Source: Actinomycetes bacterium (GTDB lineage Bacteria > Actinomycetota > Actinomycetes > Actinomycetales > Microbacteriaceae). Taken from it: DNA of 64,000 nucleotides. Shown here piece by piece: positions 26,608 to 35,325 of the stretch (positions within the stretch are counted from its first letter, which is position 1; every line of letters begins with the position of its first letter). The notes beneath the pieces are model-generated. The model ran no database searches. It was not told the DNA's origin and saw nothing but the letters and a program-made list of their open reading frames with translations. Where the stretch lies: contig JAEYVZ010000006.1 of the NCBI GenBank assembly GCA_023431405.1, positions 62,001 to 126,000 on the forward strand, read 5' to 3'. The position numbers and the translations under genes are program-made.

Positions 26608-27966
26608 ATGACCGAATCACTCGCGCCCCTGCCCGCCACCGTCCAGGAGGTCTTCGACGCCGTTCTGGCGCGCAACCCCCATGAGCCGGAGTTCCAGCAG
26701 GCTGTGCACGAGGTGCTCTCCTCGATCGCCCCCGTCCTCGACGCGCATCCGCGCTTCGTCGATGGCGGCATCCTGGAGCGTGTCGTCGAGCCGGAGCGGC
26801 AGATCATGTTCCGCGTGCCCTGGATCGACGACGAAGGTCGCCTTCACGTGAACCGCGGCTACCGCGTGCAGTTCTCGTCGGTGCTCGGCCCCTACAAGGG
26901 AGGGCTGCGCTTCCACCCCTCGGTGAACCTGTCGATCATCAAGTTCCTCGGCTTCGAGCAGATCTTCAAGAACGCGCTCACCGGCCAGGGCATCGGCGGC
27001 GCCAAGGGCGGCAGCGACTTCGACCCCCACGGGCGCAGCGACCGCGAGATCATGCGTTTCTGCCAGTCGTTCATGAGCGAGCTGTGGCGCCACCTCGGCG
27101 AGCACACCGATGTCCCCGCCGGCGACATCGGTGTCGGGGCACGCGAGATCGGCTACCTCTTCGGCACCTACCGGAAGATCACCAACCGTCACGAATCGGG
27201 GATGTTCACCGGCAAGGGCGTGCAGTGGGGCGGCGCCGAGGTGCGCACCGAGGCGACCGGCTACGGTGCGGTGTTCTTCGCCGAGGAGATGCTCGGCGTG
27301 AAGGGAGAGTCGCTCGAGCGCAAGCGCGTCGCGGTGTCCGGTTCGGGCAACGTCGCGATCTACGCCATCGACAAGGCATGGCAGCTCGGGGCCGTGCCGG
27401 TGACGGCATCCGACTCGTCGGGCTACGTCGTCGACGAGGGCGGCATCGACGTCGATCTGCTGCGTCAGGTCAAGGAGGTCGACCGGGCGCGCATCGCCGA
27501 GTACGCCGCGCGGCGGCCGGGAGCGCGCTTCGTCGAGGGAGCCCGCCCGTGGGAGGTGCCCGTCGACGTCGCCATCCCGTCGGCTACGCAGAACGAGCTC
27601 GACGAAGACGATGCCCGCACCCTCATCGCCAACGGCGTGCGTGCCATCGCCGAAGGCGCGAACATGCCCTCCACCCCGGGTGCCGTCGCCGCGTTCCAGC
27701 AGGCCGGAGTGCTTTTCGGTCCGGGCAAGGCGGCCAACGCCGGTGGTGTCGCGACCTCGGCGCTCGAGATGAGCCAGAACGCCTCGCGTCAGCGGTGGAG
27801 CTTCGCCGACAGCGAGAAGAAGCTCCGCGCCATCATGAAAGACGTCCATGACGCGGCCTTCGACGCGGCCGAGCGATATGGACGTCCCGGTGACTATGTC
27901 GTCGGCGCCAACTCCGCCGGTTTCGAGCGGGTCGCCCACGCGATGCTCGCACAGGGCGTCATCTGA
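26608..27966 (+). CDS. gdhA: NADP-specific glutamate dehydrogenase
   Basis: Hexameric enzyme aminating 2-oxoglutarate to glutamate with NADPH, the high-ammonium assimilation route. The 452 residues fit the small, biosynthetic class. Substrate-site signatures are PYKGGLRFHPSVN near residue 96, the catalytic region TGQGIGGAKGGSDFDP near 128, and PAGDIGVGAREIGYLFG near 171. The NADP-binding Rossmann block is RVAVSGSGNVAIYA near 241, with DSSGYV near 270. The ATG at 26608 is chosen because conserved sequence begins soon after it. The permease gene starts 9 bases past its stop and is likely cotranscribed. The upstream gap holds an inverted repeat that may regulate it. Confidence 0.96.
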   Translation: MTESLAPLPATVQEVFDAVLARNPHEPEFQQAVHEVLSSIAPVLDAHPRFVDGGILERVVEPERQIMFRVPWIDDEGRLHVNRGYRVQFSSVLGPYKGGLRFHPSVNLSIIKFLGFEQIFKNALTGQGIGGAKGGSDFDPHGRSDREIMRFCQSFMSELWRHLGEHTDVPAGDIGVGAREIGYLFGTYRKITNRHESGMFTGKGVQWGGAEVRTEATGYGAVFFAEEMLGVKGESLERKRVAVSGSGNVAIYAIDKAWQLGAVPVTASDSSGYVVDEGGIDVDLLRQVKEVDRARIAEYAARRPGARFVEGARPWEVPVDVAIPSATQNELDEDDARTLIANGVRAIAEGANMPSTPGAVAAFQQAGVLFGPGKAANAGGVATSALEMSQNASRQRWSFADSEKKLRAIMKDVHDAAFDAAERYGRPGDYVVGANSAGFERVAHAMLAQGVI

Positions 27967-27975
27967 TCGGATGCC

Positions 27976-29415
27976 ATGACCGTCGGCTCCCCACCTGACG
28001 CCCCGGCCCCGGCGAGGGTCTCCGCACTGACTCTTGCCGGACTCGTCGTCGGCTCGATGATCGGAGCCGGCGTCTTCTCGCTGCCCAGCAGCTTCGCGGC
28101 CGCGACGGGCGTATGGGGGGCCGTGCTGGCGTGGGCGATCGCCGGTGGGGGGATGCTCATGCTGGCGCTCGTGTTCCAGCGACTGGCGGTGCGCCGACCC
28201 GAGCTCGATGCGGGGGTCTACTCGTACGCGCGGGCAGGGTTCGGCCGGTACGCGGGGTTCTTCTCCGCGTTCGGATACTGGGCGAGCGCCTGTGCCGGCA
28301 ACGTCTTCTACTGGGTGTTCATCATGTCCACCCTGGGGGCCGTGTTCCCCGAACTCGGTGCCGGTGACACGGTGCTCGCCGTCGCGCTCTCGTCGGGCGG
28401 GCTGTGGCTGTTCTATGCCCTGATCCGCAGCGGGGCGCGCGAAGCGGCGGCGATCAACCGCGTCGTGAGCGTCGCGAAGCTCGCACCGATCGTGGTGTTC
28501 GTGCTGCTGTGCGCCTTCGCCTTCGACCCGGCGGTGTTCGCCGCGAACCTCGACGGCGGCCAGGGCGCGCCGGTGCTGTACGAGCAGGTGCGGGCCACGC
28601 TGCTGGTGACCGTGTTCGCGTTCATCGGCGTGGAAGGCGCCAGCGCCTATTCGCGCCACGCCCGCAAGCGCAGCGACGTCGGCCGCGCGACGGTGCTCGG
28701 TTTCCTCTCCGTGCTGACCGTGTTCATGTCGGTGACGATCGTCTCGTACGGCGTCCTCCCGCGCGAAGAGATCGCGCAGCTGCGGCAACCCTCGATGGCG
28801 GGCGTGCTGGAGGCCGCCGTGGGCGGGTGGGGCGCGATCTTCATCAGCGTCGCCCTCGTGGTGGCGGTGCTCGGCGCCTACCTGTCCTGGACCCTCATGG
28901 CCGCCGAGGTGCTGCTCGTCGCCGCACGCTCGGGAGATCTTCCGCGCCCCTTCGCGCGCACCAGCCCCAAAGATGTGCCCGTCGGCGCTCTCACACTGTC
29001 GACCGTGCTCGTTCAGGTGCTGCTGATCGTCGTGATCTACTCGACCGACGCCTTCGACGTGGCACTCAGCCTCACGAGCGCCCTCGCCCTCATCCCCTAC
29101 TTCCTGACCGCGGGCTTCGCGGTGAAGGTGGCGCTGCGCGACCGGAGGAGCGCGCGCCGGAGACGAACGACCATCGACACGACGGTCGCGGTCATCGCGA
29201 CCGTCTACACGGGATTCCTCCTGTATGCGGCAGGCGCCCAGTACACCCTGCTCTCGCTCATCATCATCGTTCCGGCGACCGCGCTGTATGCGGCCGCCCG
29301 CCGGAGTCGGGGCGAGCGGATCTTCACCCCCGCGGAGTGGGTGCTGTTCGCCGTCGCCACGGCGGGGGCCGTCATCGCCCTCGCGCTGATCGTCTCAGGC
29401 CTGCTGGTGATCTGA
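27976..29415 (+). CDS. APC family amino acid permease (basic amino acid/polyamine antiporter type)
   Basis: A 479-residue membrane transporter with about 12-13 helices. The first helix carries the unwound substrate motif GSMIGAGVFSLPSSFA near residue 26, typical of the APC superfamily, and YWASACAGNVFYWVF near residue 100 is like ArcD/AdiC-type antiporters. A conserved EGASAYSRHARKRSDVG segment lies near 218, and the C-terminal helices end in ALIVSGLLVI. The substrate may be arginine, ornithine or lysine by family resemblance. It follows gdhA by 9 bases, which fits a nitrogen-linked operon. Its last 21 bases overlap the 3' end of mfd on the other strand. Confidence 0.87.
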   Translation: MTVGSPPDAPAPARVSALTLAGLVVGSMIGAGVFSLPSSFAAATGVWGAVLAWAIAGGGMLMLALVFQRLAVRRPELDAGVYSYARAGFGRYAGFFSAFGYWASACAGNVFYWVFIMSTLGAVFPELGAGDTVLAVALSSGGLWLFYALIRSGAREAAAINRVVSVAKLAPIVVFVLLCAFAFDPAVFAANLDGGQGAPVLYEQVRATLLVTVFAFIGVEGASAYSRHARKRSDVGRATVLGFLSVLTVFMSVTIVSYGVLPREEIAQLRQPSMAGVLEAAVGGWGAIFISVALVVAVLGAYLSWTLMAAEVLLVAARSGDLPRPFARTSPKDVPVGALTLSTVLVQVLLIVVIYSTDAFDVALSLTSALALIPYFLTAGFAVKVALRDRRSARRRRTTIDTTVAVIATVYTGFLLYAAGAQYTLLSLIIIVPATALYAAARRSRGERIFTPAEWVLFAVATAGAVIALALIVSGLLVI

Positions 29416-32400
29416 TCCGGCCGTGGCTCGCCCGCCGGTCGGCTCGTCGGTCGGCTCGCCCGCCGGCGGCGCCGCGGGGGCCGGAAGCGGGAAGATCTGG
29501 TCGAGCAGCTGACGGGTCCAGGCGATGAGATCGGCGTCGGCGAGAGGCTCGCCGCCGGCGGTGGGCAGTGGCACGATCATCGCGTCGCCGCCCGCGACGA
29601 CCTTGGCTTTGGGATGCAGCCGCTGGAGTCGCACCCGGATCGAGTCGGGCACGTGCGCGGGCGCGATCCGCAGGTTGGGGCCCATGGCCACCACGTCGGT
29701 GAGCGAAGACTGCGCGGCCCGGCGGCGCAGGTGCGCGACCGCGAACAGGCCCTCCACCTCAGCGGGCGGAGTGCCGTAGCGGTCGCGCAGCTCCTCGGCG
29801 ACGAGGTCGATGGCGTCCGGCTTGGCGGTGACGGATGCCGCCGCCGACAGCTTCTGGTAGGCCTCCAGCCGGAGCCGTTCGCTGTCGATGTACGACTCGG
29901 GGATCCGCGCATCGACGGGCAGCTCCAGCCGCAGCTCGGCGGGGCCTTCCGTCTCTTCGCCGCGGAAGGTGGCGACGGCCTCGCCGATCATGCGGAGGTA
30001 GAGGTCGAACCCGACGCCGGCGATGTGGCCCGCCTGCTCTGCTCCGAGCAGGTTGCCCGCGCCGCGCAGCTCGAGGTCTTTCAGCGCCACCTGCATCCCG
30101 GAGCCGAGGTCGTTGTTGACCGCGATCGTCTCGAGCCGGTCGGCGGCGGTCTCGCTGAGGGGCTTGAGCTCGTCGTAGAGGAAGTACGCGTAGGCGCGCT
30201 CGCGGCCGCGGCCCACGCGCCCACGGAGCTGGTGGAGCTGGCTGAGGCCGTACTTGTCGGCACGGTCGATGATGATCGTGTTGGCGTTGGAGATGTCGAG
30301 GCCGGTCTCGATGATCGTCGTGGAGACGAGCACGTCGGCTTTGCGCTCCCAGAAGTCGTCGACGACCTGCTCGAGGGCGTGCTCGCCCATCTGGCCGTGG
30401 GCGACGACGATGCGCGCTTCGGGGACGAGCTCGGCCAGGTGGGCCGCGACGCGCTGGATCGACTGCACGCGGTTGTGCACGTAGAACACCTGGCCTTCGC
30501 GCAGGAGCTCGCGCCGGATCGCAGCGGCGACCTGCTTGTCGCTGCGCGGGCCGACGTAGGTGAGGATCGGGTGCCGGTCCTCCGGGGGCGTCTGGAGGGT
30601 CGACATCTCACGGATGCCGGTGACCGCCATCTCGAGCGTGCGCGGGATGGGCGTCGCGCTCATGGCGAGGATGTCGACGTTCGTCTTGAGTTTCTTCAGC
30701 TGGTCTTTGTGCTCGACGCCGAAACGCTGCTCCTCATCGATGATCATGAGGCCGAGGTCTTTGAAGATGACCTGCTCGGTGAGGATGCGGTGGGTGCCGA
30801 TGACCATGTCGACGGTGCCGTCGAGGAGCCCGGCCAGGGTGTCGCGGGCCTCTTTGTCGGTCTGGAATCGCGACAGCGGCCGCACCTTGACGGGGAAGCC
30901 GGCGAAGCGCTCGGTGAACGTCTCGAGGTGCTGTTTGACCAGCAGCGTGGTGGGGACGAGCATCGCCACCTGCTTGCCGTCCTGGATCGCCTTGAACGCC
31001 GCGCGCACGGCGACCTCGGTCTTGCCGAAGCCGACATCTCCGCTGAGGAGGCGGTCCATGGGGATCGGGCGCTCCATGTCGGCCTTGATCTCATCGATCG
31101 TCTGCAGCTGATCCTGCGTCTCGGCGAACGGGAACGCCTCTTCGAGCTCACGCTGCCACGGGGTGTCCGGCCCGAAGGCATGACCCTTCGCCGCCATGCG
31201 CGCGGAGTAGAGCTTCACCAGTTCGACGGCGATGTCGCGCACCGCCTTGCGTGCGCGACCCTTCGCTGCGGCCCAGTCGCTGCCGCCCATCTTCGACAGC
31301 ACGGGGGTCTCGCCGCCGACGTAGCGGGAGAGCTGGTCGAGCTGGTCGGTGGGGACGAAGAGCTTGTCGCCGGGATAGCCCCGCTTCGAGGGCGCGTACT
31401 CGAGCACGAGGTACTCGCGCTGCGTCTTGACGGCGTTGCGCCCGCCCGTCGACACTTCGCGCTGGACCAGCTCGATGAACTTGCCGATGCCATGGGTCGC
31501 GTGCACCACGACGTCGCCCGGCTTGAGCTGCAGCGGGTCGACGACGTTGCGCCTGCGCGACGCGAGCTTCTTGACGACGCGCGCGTCACCGCCGATGGTG
31601 CGCCCGTAGAACTCGCTCTCGGTGAGAACGGCGAGCTTGGCGTCGGGATGCTGGAAGCCCGACTCGAGCGAGGCGACGACGGCGAGAGCGATGCCGGGCT
31701 CCGGCGCCGCGTCGAGATCGCCGTCGGCGACGCGCGCGGCGATCCCCCGCTCGGAAAGCACGTCACGCGCGCGGTCGACGAGGCCCGAGCCGCTCGCGGC
31801 CACCACGACGCGCCACCCGTCGGCGAGCAGCTTCGCGACGTGGCCGGTCGCCCCCTCGACGTTCCCCTGGAACGACGGCACCGCAGAGGCGGCGACGCGC
31901 ACGACATCGCCCGTCTCGACGAGCCCCTCGGCCTCGGCATCCGCAGCGCCCGAGTCGAAGCCGCTGAGCGTCCACCACACGCCGTCGTGGTTCGCGACGG
32001 CTTCGCGCAGTTCGGGAAGGGTGAGGAAGTCGCCCGACCCGAGGTCGACCGGGCTGTCGGCGCCGGCCGTCGCCGCGCTCCACGCGGCCTCGAGGAACTC
32101 GCGATTGGTCTCGCTCAGGGTGAGGGCGCGGGCCACCGAGCGCTCAGGATCGAGGAGCGCGGCGGCGGTGCCCGCGGGGAGGTAGTCGATGAGCGGCACG
32201 ACCGCGTCGGCGACGGCGGGAAGCAGCGACTCCATGCCTTCGACGGGGATCCCCTCGCTCATCTTCTCGAGCATCGCCGACAGGCCGGGGAACTTCTCGT
32301 GGAGCGCGTAGGCCCGCTCGCGCACGGCGGGGGTCAGCAGCAGCTCTCGGCTGGGGATGAGCGTGACCACCGGCACCTCACCGGGGAGCGACCGCTGGTC

Positions 32401-33048
32401 TGCCACCGAGAATGCACGGATCTGATCGACCTCGTCGCCGAAGAACTCCACGCGGTAGGGGTGATCGGCATCGGGCGGGAAGACGTCGAGGATGCCGCCG
32501 CGCACCGCGAACTCGCCTCGGCGCGACACCATGTCGACACGGTGGTAGGCGAGCTCCACCAGCCTGCGGACGACCGTGTCGAGGTCGTTGCCGCGACTGC
32601 CGACCGCGAGCTCCACCGCTCCGGCCTCGGTGAGACCGGCCGCGACCGGCTGGAGCGCAGCGCGCACGGATGCCACGACCACGAGGGGCCGCTCCCCCGT
32701 CCACGACGCGACGGTGCGGAGGACATTGAGGCGCCGCCCGACGGTCTCGGCGCTCGGGCTGAGACGCTCGTGCGGGAGCGTCTCCCACGCGGGGAAGTGC
32801 AGCACGAGCGCGTCGGGGATGAGGCATTGCAGCGCGTCGCCGATCGTCTCGGCGCGCCGGCCCGTGGGCGCGATGACGAGAAGAGCGGGAGGCCTGCCCC
32901 CCTCGCGACGGGCGCCGACGAGACCTGCCAGAAGCGGTGCGTCGAGCCCGGACACCACCGAGAAGTCGGTGTCGGAGCGACTGCTCCGCAGCACATCGGC
33001 GAAGGATTCGGACTGCGCGAGGGCGCGAACGATCCCGGCGACTGTCAT
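29395..33048 (-). CDS. mfd: Transcription-repair coupling factor
   Basis: ATP-dependent DNA translocase that removes stalled RNA polymerase and recruits UvrA. The 1217 residues show a UvrB-like N-terminal region, then the RNA-polymerase-interacting CarD-like domain around KPGDVVVHATHGIGKF near residue 510. The RecG-like helicase motor has Walker A GDVGFGKTEVA near 673, DEEQ in MIIDEEQRFGVEH near 770, SATPIPRT near 800 and QLRGRVGRGRERAYAY near 945. A C-terminal TRCF domain ends near 1150, followed by a Pro/Ala/Glu tail. The start at 33048 has TAGACT ending 7 nt upstream. It is convergent with, and overlaps, the permease by 21 bases. Confidence 0.97.
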   Translation of the reverse strand: MTVAGIVRALAQSESFADVLRSSRSDTDFSVVSGLDAPLLAGLVGARREGGRPPALLVIAPTGRRAETIGDALQCLIPDALVLHFPAWETLPHERLSPSAETVGRRLNVLRTVASWTGERPLVVVASVRAALQPVAAGLTEAGAVELAVGSRGNDLDTVVRRLVELAYHRVDMVSRRGEFAVRGGILDVFPPDADHPYRVEFFGDEVDQIRAFSVADQRSLPGEVPVVTLIPSRELLLTPAVRERAYALHEKFPGLSAMLEKMSEGIPVEGMESLLPAVADAVVPLIDYLPAGTAAALLDPERSVARALTLSETNREFLEAAWSAATAGADSPVDLGSGDFLTLPELREAVANHDGVWWTLSGFDSGAADAEAEGLVETGDVVRVAASAVPSFQGNVEGATGHVAKLLADGWRVVVAASGSGLVDRARDVLSERGIAARVADGDLDAAPEPGIALAVVASLESGFQHPDAKLAVLTESEFYGRTIGGDARVVKKLASRRRNVVDPLQLKPGDVVVHATHGIGKFIELVQREVSTGGRNAVKTQREYLVLEYAPSKRGYPGDKLFVPTDQLDQLSRYVGGETPVLSKMGGSDWAAAKGRARKAVRDIAVELVKLYSARMAAKGHAFGPDTPWQRELEEAFPFAETQDQLQTIDEIKADMERPIPMDRLLSGDVGFGKTEVAVRAAFKAIQDGKQVAMLVPTTLLVKQHLETFTERFAGFPVKVRPLSRFQTDKEARDTLAGLLDGTVDMVIGTHRILTEQVIFKDLGLMIIDEEQRFGVEHKDQLKKLKTNVDILAMSATPIPRTLEMAVTGIREMSTLQTPPEDRHPILTYVGPRSDKQVAAAIRRELLREGQVFYVHNRVQSIQRVAAHLAELVPEARIVVAHGQMGEHALEQVVDDFWERKADVLVSTTIIETGLDISNANTIIIDRADKYGLSQLHQLRGRVGRGRERAYAYFLYDELKPLSETAADRLETIAVNNDLGSGMQVALKDLELRGAGNLLGAEQAGHIAGVGFDLYLRMIGEAVATFRGEETEGPAELRLELPVDARIPESYIDSERLRLEAYQKLSAAASVTAKPDAIDLVAEELRDRYGTPPAEVEGLFAVAHLRRRAAQSSLTDVVAMGPNLRIAPAHVPDSIRVRLQRLHPKAKVVAGGDAMIVPLPTAGGEPLADADLIAWTRQLLDQIFPLPAPAAPPAGEPTDEPTGGRATAGSDHQQA

Positions 33049-33054
33049 CCCTCC

Positions 33055-33060
33055 AGTCTA
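33055..33060 (-). promoter_or_regulatory. -10 hexamer of mfd, leaderless type
   Basis: TAGACT on the minus strand ends 7 nt before the ATG at 33048, inside the 28-base gap after pth. mfd thus seems to have its own promoter. Confidence 0.6.
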
Positions 33061-33076
33061 GGCGGGGGCACCGACA

Positions 33077-33661
33077 TCAGGCGCGCGGCGCGTGCCACCG
33101 CTGCTGCGCGGCCAGCAGCCCGTCGCCCACGAGCTGCTCGACGGCATCCGCCGCATCGCCCACCAGGATCGGAAGCTGCGTGCGCTCGGCCCCCGAGAAC
33201 GGGTCGAGCACCCAGTCGGCCGGGTCCTGCCGGCCGGGCGGACGGCCGATGCCCACGCGCACGCGCGGGAAGTCTGCGGTGCCGAGCGCCTTCGCGACGT
33301 CGCGGACGCCGTTGTGCCCGCCATGCCCGCCCCCGACCTTGAGCTTGACGGAGTCGAAGGGGATGTCGAGCTCGTCATGCACGATCACGACCCGCTCGGC
33401 GGGCACGCCGTAGAACGCCGCGAGCGCGGACACCGGGCCACCTGACACGTTCATGAACGAGTTCGGCGTCGCGAGCACGAGCTTCGGACCGCCGGGGCGC
33501 AGCCACGTCTCCGCGACGCGCGCCTGGGCCTTGTGCGACCGCAGACGCTCTCCGCGCCGCGCGGCGAGCTCCGCGATCACCATCTGCCCGACGTTGTGCC
33601 GGGTCGCCTCGTAGCGCGGTCCCGGGTTCCCGAGACCGACCACCAGCCATGTGTCTGCCAT
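33077..33661 (-). CDS. pth: Peptidyl-tRNA hydrolase
   Basis: Recycles peptidyl-tRNA dropped from the ribosome. The 194 residues are standard length, with the signatures LVVGLGNPGPRYEATRHNVG (active-site His near residue 22), PNSFMNVSGGPV near 67, and the substrate-gate region IVHDELDIPFDSVKLKVGGGHGGHNGVRD (split: VHDELD near 93, GGGHGGHNG near 108). Asp at DELD and His of GHNG match the catalytic set. It lies downstream of rplY and upstream of mfd on the same strand, the usual actinobacterial order. A hairpin separates it from rplY. The start at 33661 leaves the conserved N-terminus intact. Confidence 0.96.
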   Translation of the reverse strand: MADTWLVVGLGNPGPRYEATRHNVGQMVIAELAARRGERLRSHKAQARVAETWLRPGGPKLVLATPNSFMNVSGGPVSALAAFYGVPAERVVIVHDELDIPFDSVKLKVGGGHGGHNGVRDVAKALGTADFPRVRVGIGRPPGRQDPADWVLDPFSGAERTQLPILVGDAADAVEQLVGDGLLAAQQRWHAPRA

Positions 33662-33677
33662 CCCTGTCCTTCCGACG

Positions 33678-33718
33678 ACGAGGCCCGCCCCACCAGTATC
33701 GGCGGCGACGGGCCTCGT
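33678..33718 (-). terminator. Hairpin after rplY
   Basis: A perfect 10-bp stem, ACGAGGCCCG with CGGGCCTCGT, has a 21-base loop. It lies between the rplY stop (33737) and the pth start (33661). The long loop and absent U-tract make it a probable partial terminator. Confidence 0.6.
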
Positions 33719-33736
33719 GACGTGCGTGAGCGCGGA

Positions 33737-34360
33737 TTACTCCGCAGCGGCCTCGGACTGCTCCTCGGCGGCGGCCTCGTCGGCCGCCTCGATGGCGTCT
33801 GCCTCGGCGATCGCGGCAGCCGGCACCGAGACGGCGACGATGAGCGTCTCCGGGTCGGTGGCCAGCGCAGCGCCCTTGGGGAGCTTCAGGTCGGCGGCGG
33901 TGACGTGCGTGCCGTCTTCGAGGCCCTCGACGTCGAGCTCGACGTGCTCGGGGATGTGGGTGGCCTCGACCTCGAGCGTCACCGAGACGGCGTCGAGGTT
34001 CGCGATGGTGCCCGGGGCGGGCTCGCCGACGACGACGACCGGCACGTCGACGGTGACCTTCTCGCCCTTCTTCACGACGAGGAGGTCGATGTGCTCGATG
34101 ATCTGGCGCACCGGGTCTTTCTGCACGTCCTTCACGAGCGTGAGTTGCTGCTTGCCGTCGAGCTCGAGCTCGAGGACGGCGTTGGCACGACGCACGAGCA
34201 GCGAGACCTGGTGGCCCGGCAGCGCGACGTGCACCGGGGTGGTGCCGTGGCCGTAGATGACGGCGGGGATCTGGCCGTTGGCGCGGAGGCGACGGGCGAA
34301 GCCCTTGCCGAAGTTCTCGCGGGTCTCGGCGATGACCTTGGTGTCGGTCTCGGTCGACAT
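33737..34360 (-). CDS. rplY: 50S ribosomal protein L25 / general stress protein Ctc
   Basis: 5S-rRNA-binding ribosomal protein in its two-domain (TL5/Ctc) form. The 207 residues contain the N-terminal L25 domain (about 8-95, with GKGFARRLRANGQIPAVIYG near residue 18 and IIEHIDLLVV near 88). The beta-rich C-terminal Ctc domain follows (about 96-185, with PEHVELDVEGLEDGTHVTA near 138), and an acidic Ala/Glu tail ends the protein. AAGGAG precedes the ATG at 34360. It is the first gene of the rplY-pth-mfd run. The 232-base gap upstream should hold its promoter. Confidence 0.95.
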   Translation of the reverse strand: MSTETDTKVIAETRENFGKGFARRLRANGQIPAVIYGHGTTPVHVALPGHQVSLLVRRANAVLELELDGKQQLTLVKDVQKDPVRQIIEHIDLLVVKKGEKVTVDVPVVVVGEPAPGTIANLDAVSVTLEVEATHIPEHVELDVEGLEDGTHVTAADLKLPKGAALATDPETLIVAVSVPAAAIAEADAIEAADEAAAEEQSEAAAE

Positions 34361-34592
34361 GATGATTCTCCTTGTGGGCCGTGGGCCCGATGCGGTGGTC
34401 TGGGTGGTCTCGGGGATTCGGGGATCAGGGGATTCGACTCGAACGCACGCACGTGAGGAAAGCCACCCGAGAGATCTCAGTCGCTCTTCACCGCGTCGAT
34501 CACGGATGCCGGGGCATCCCTCGCCGAAGTACGCGATCAGTCTACCAGCGCCGCCGCTACGATGAAGACGACCCTTTCCCGGAGGAGGACCC
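34361..34592. other. 232-base intergenic region upstream of rplY
   Basis: Contains the rplY Shine-Dalgarno, a direct repeat GGGGATTCG (34412-34420 and 34428-34436), and, near its right end, the GGAGGAGG ribosome site of the small membrane protein gene. I see no further gene. Promoters for both divergent genes must lie here but none is clear. Confidence 0.5.
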
Positions 34593-34715
34593 ATGGATTA
34601 CGGCTGGATCTCGCACGCGCTCGTGTGGCTCATCGGACTGATGACGGTCGGGGCCACTCTCACCCTCGCGGGAGCCCTGTGGTCGCTCGGTCGCTCGGGC
34701 TACCGCAAGGACTGA
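34593..34715 (+). CDS. 40-residue single-helix membrane protein, hypothetical
   Basis: A very short gene not usually called by length cut-offs. A strong ribosome site, GGAGGAGG, lies 5-6 bases before the ATG. The 40-residue product starts MDYGWISHALV, has one transmembrane helix at about 9-31 (VWLIGLMTVGATLTLAGALW), and ends with a basic GRSGYRKD tail, predicting N-out, C-in orientation. Its 3' end overlaps the convergent kinase-like gene by 16 bases. I recognise no family and do not assign a role. Confidence 0.65.
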   Translation: MDYGWISHALVWLIGLMTVGATLTLAGALWSLGRSGYRKD

Positions 34716-35209
34716 GCCTCCCAGACCGCCGCGATCCGGTCCACGATCGCACCGAGGTCGGCGTCGTGCGCGAAGCGCGCGCCGGCCTCATCCGTCGCCA
34801 GGGGCAGCATCGCGCTCTCGTCCGGATCGACGAGCCGCGGGTCGGCGAGGTCGAGGGGAACGAGACGGTCGCGCCGGGAGACGCGGCGACGCGTCGGAAC
34901 CGCCGACGGCACGAGCTCCGCGAACCAGAGCCCCGGCACCGCATCACGCAGCCGATCCCGGTATTCGCGCCGCAGCGGCGCGCAGGCCACGACGAGGGGC
35001 GCCTGCTCCACGAGCGCGAGCGCCACGGCTCCCAGCCAGCGCTGCCGGTCGTCGTCGTCGAGGGGGACGCCGCCGGCCATCTTCGATACCTGGGCCCGCG
35101 TGTGCAGGTCGTCGCCGTCGATGAACCGTGCGCGCCGCCGGGCCGCCAGCGCCGCCGCGACGAGCGACTTGCCCGAGCCTCCCGGTCCCATCACGACGAT
35201 CCTGGTCAC
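34700..35209 (-). CDS. Gluconokinase-like P-loop protein, divergent paralogue lacking the lid motif
   Basis: A 169-residue P-loop kinase-like protein, starting GTG at 35209. It keeps Walker A GPGGSGKSLVAA (residues 8-19), DGDDLHTRAQVSKMAGGVPL near residue 33 and CAPLRREYRDRLRDAVP near 78, all recognisable as gluconokinase blocks. The downstream gluconokinase lid sequence with RxxHFMPxxLLxSQF is absent. In its place is an Arg-rich then acidic stretch. It is placed back-to-back with an intact gntK 117 bases away. It may bind another small sugar acid, act as a regulator, or be decaying. The start codon is not decided by a strong ribosome site. Confidence 0.75.
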   Translation of the reverse strand: MTRIVVMGPGGSGKSLVAAALAARRRARFIDGDDLHTRAQVSKMAGGVPLDDDDRQRWLGAVALALVEQAPLVVACAPLRREYRDRLRDAVPGLWFAELVPSAVPTRRRVSRRDRLVPLDLADPRLVDPDESAMLPLATDEAGARFAHDADLGAIVDRIAAVWEAQSLR

Positions 35210-35325
35210 CGTTCCAGCGTGGCACGTCGTGCGGCCCGAGCCCGCGCGCCCCGCTGTGCTTTCATGGACGCACCGCCCGCGAGCCCTGCACCGCGGGCAC
35301 GCCGCTCCCCCGAAGGGTGACCCAC

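Noticed and set aside
26617..28788. A 723-codon minus-strand open frame over gdhA and the permease
   Set aside because: Antisense shadow with no recognisable domain. Both plus-strand genes are certain.
29614..33342. A 1242-codon open frame on the plus strand across mfd
   Set aside because: It is the antisense of mfd in a GC-rich gene. The composition (His, Arg, Gly, Asp) is that of shadow frames, and mfd has clear motifs on the other strand.
35216..35221. CACGCT at the leaderless spacing before the gluconokinase-like gene
   Set aside because: The first base differs from TANNNT, so it was not counted among the leaderless promoters.
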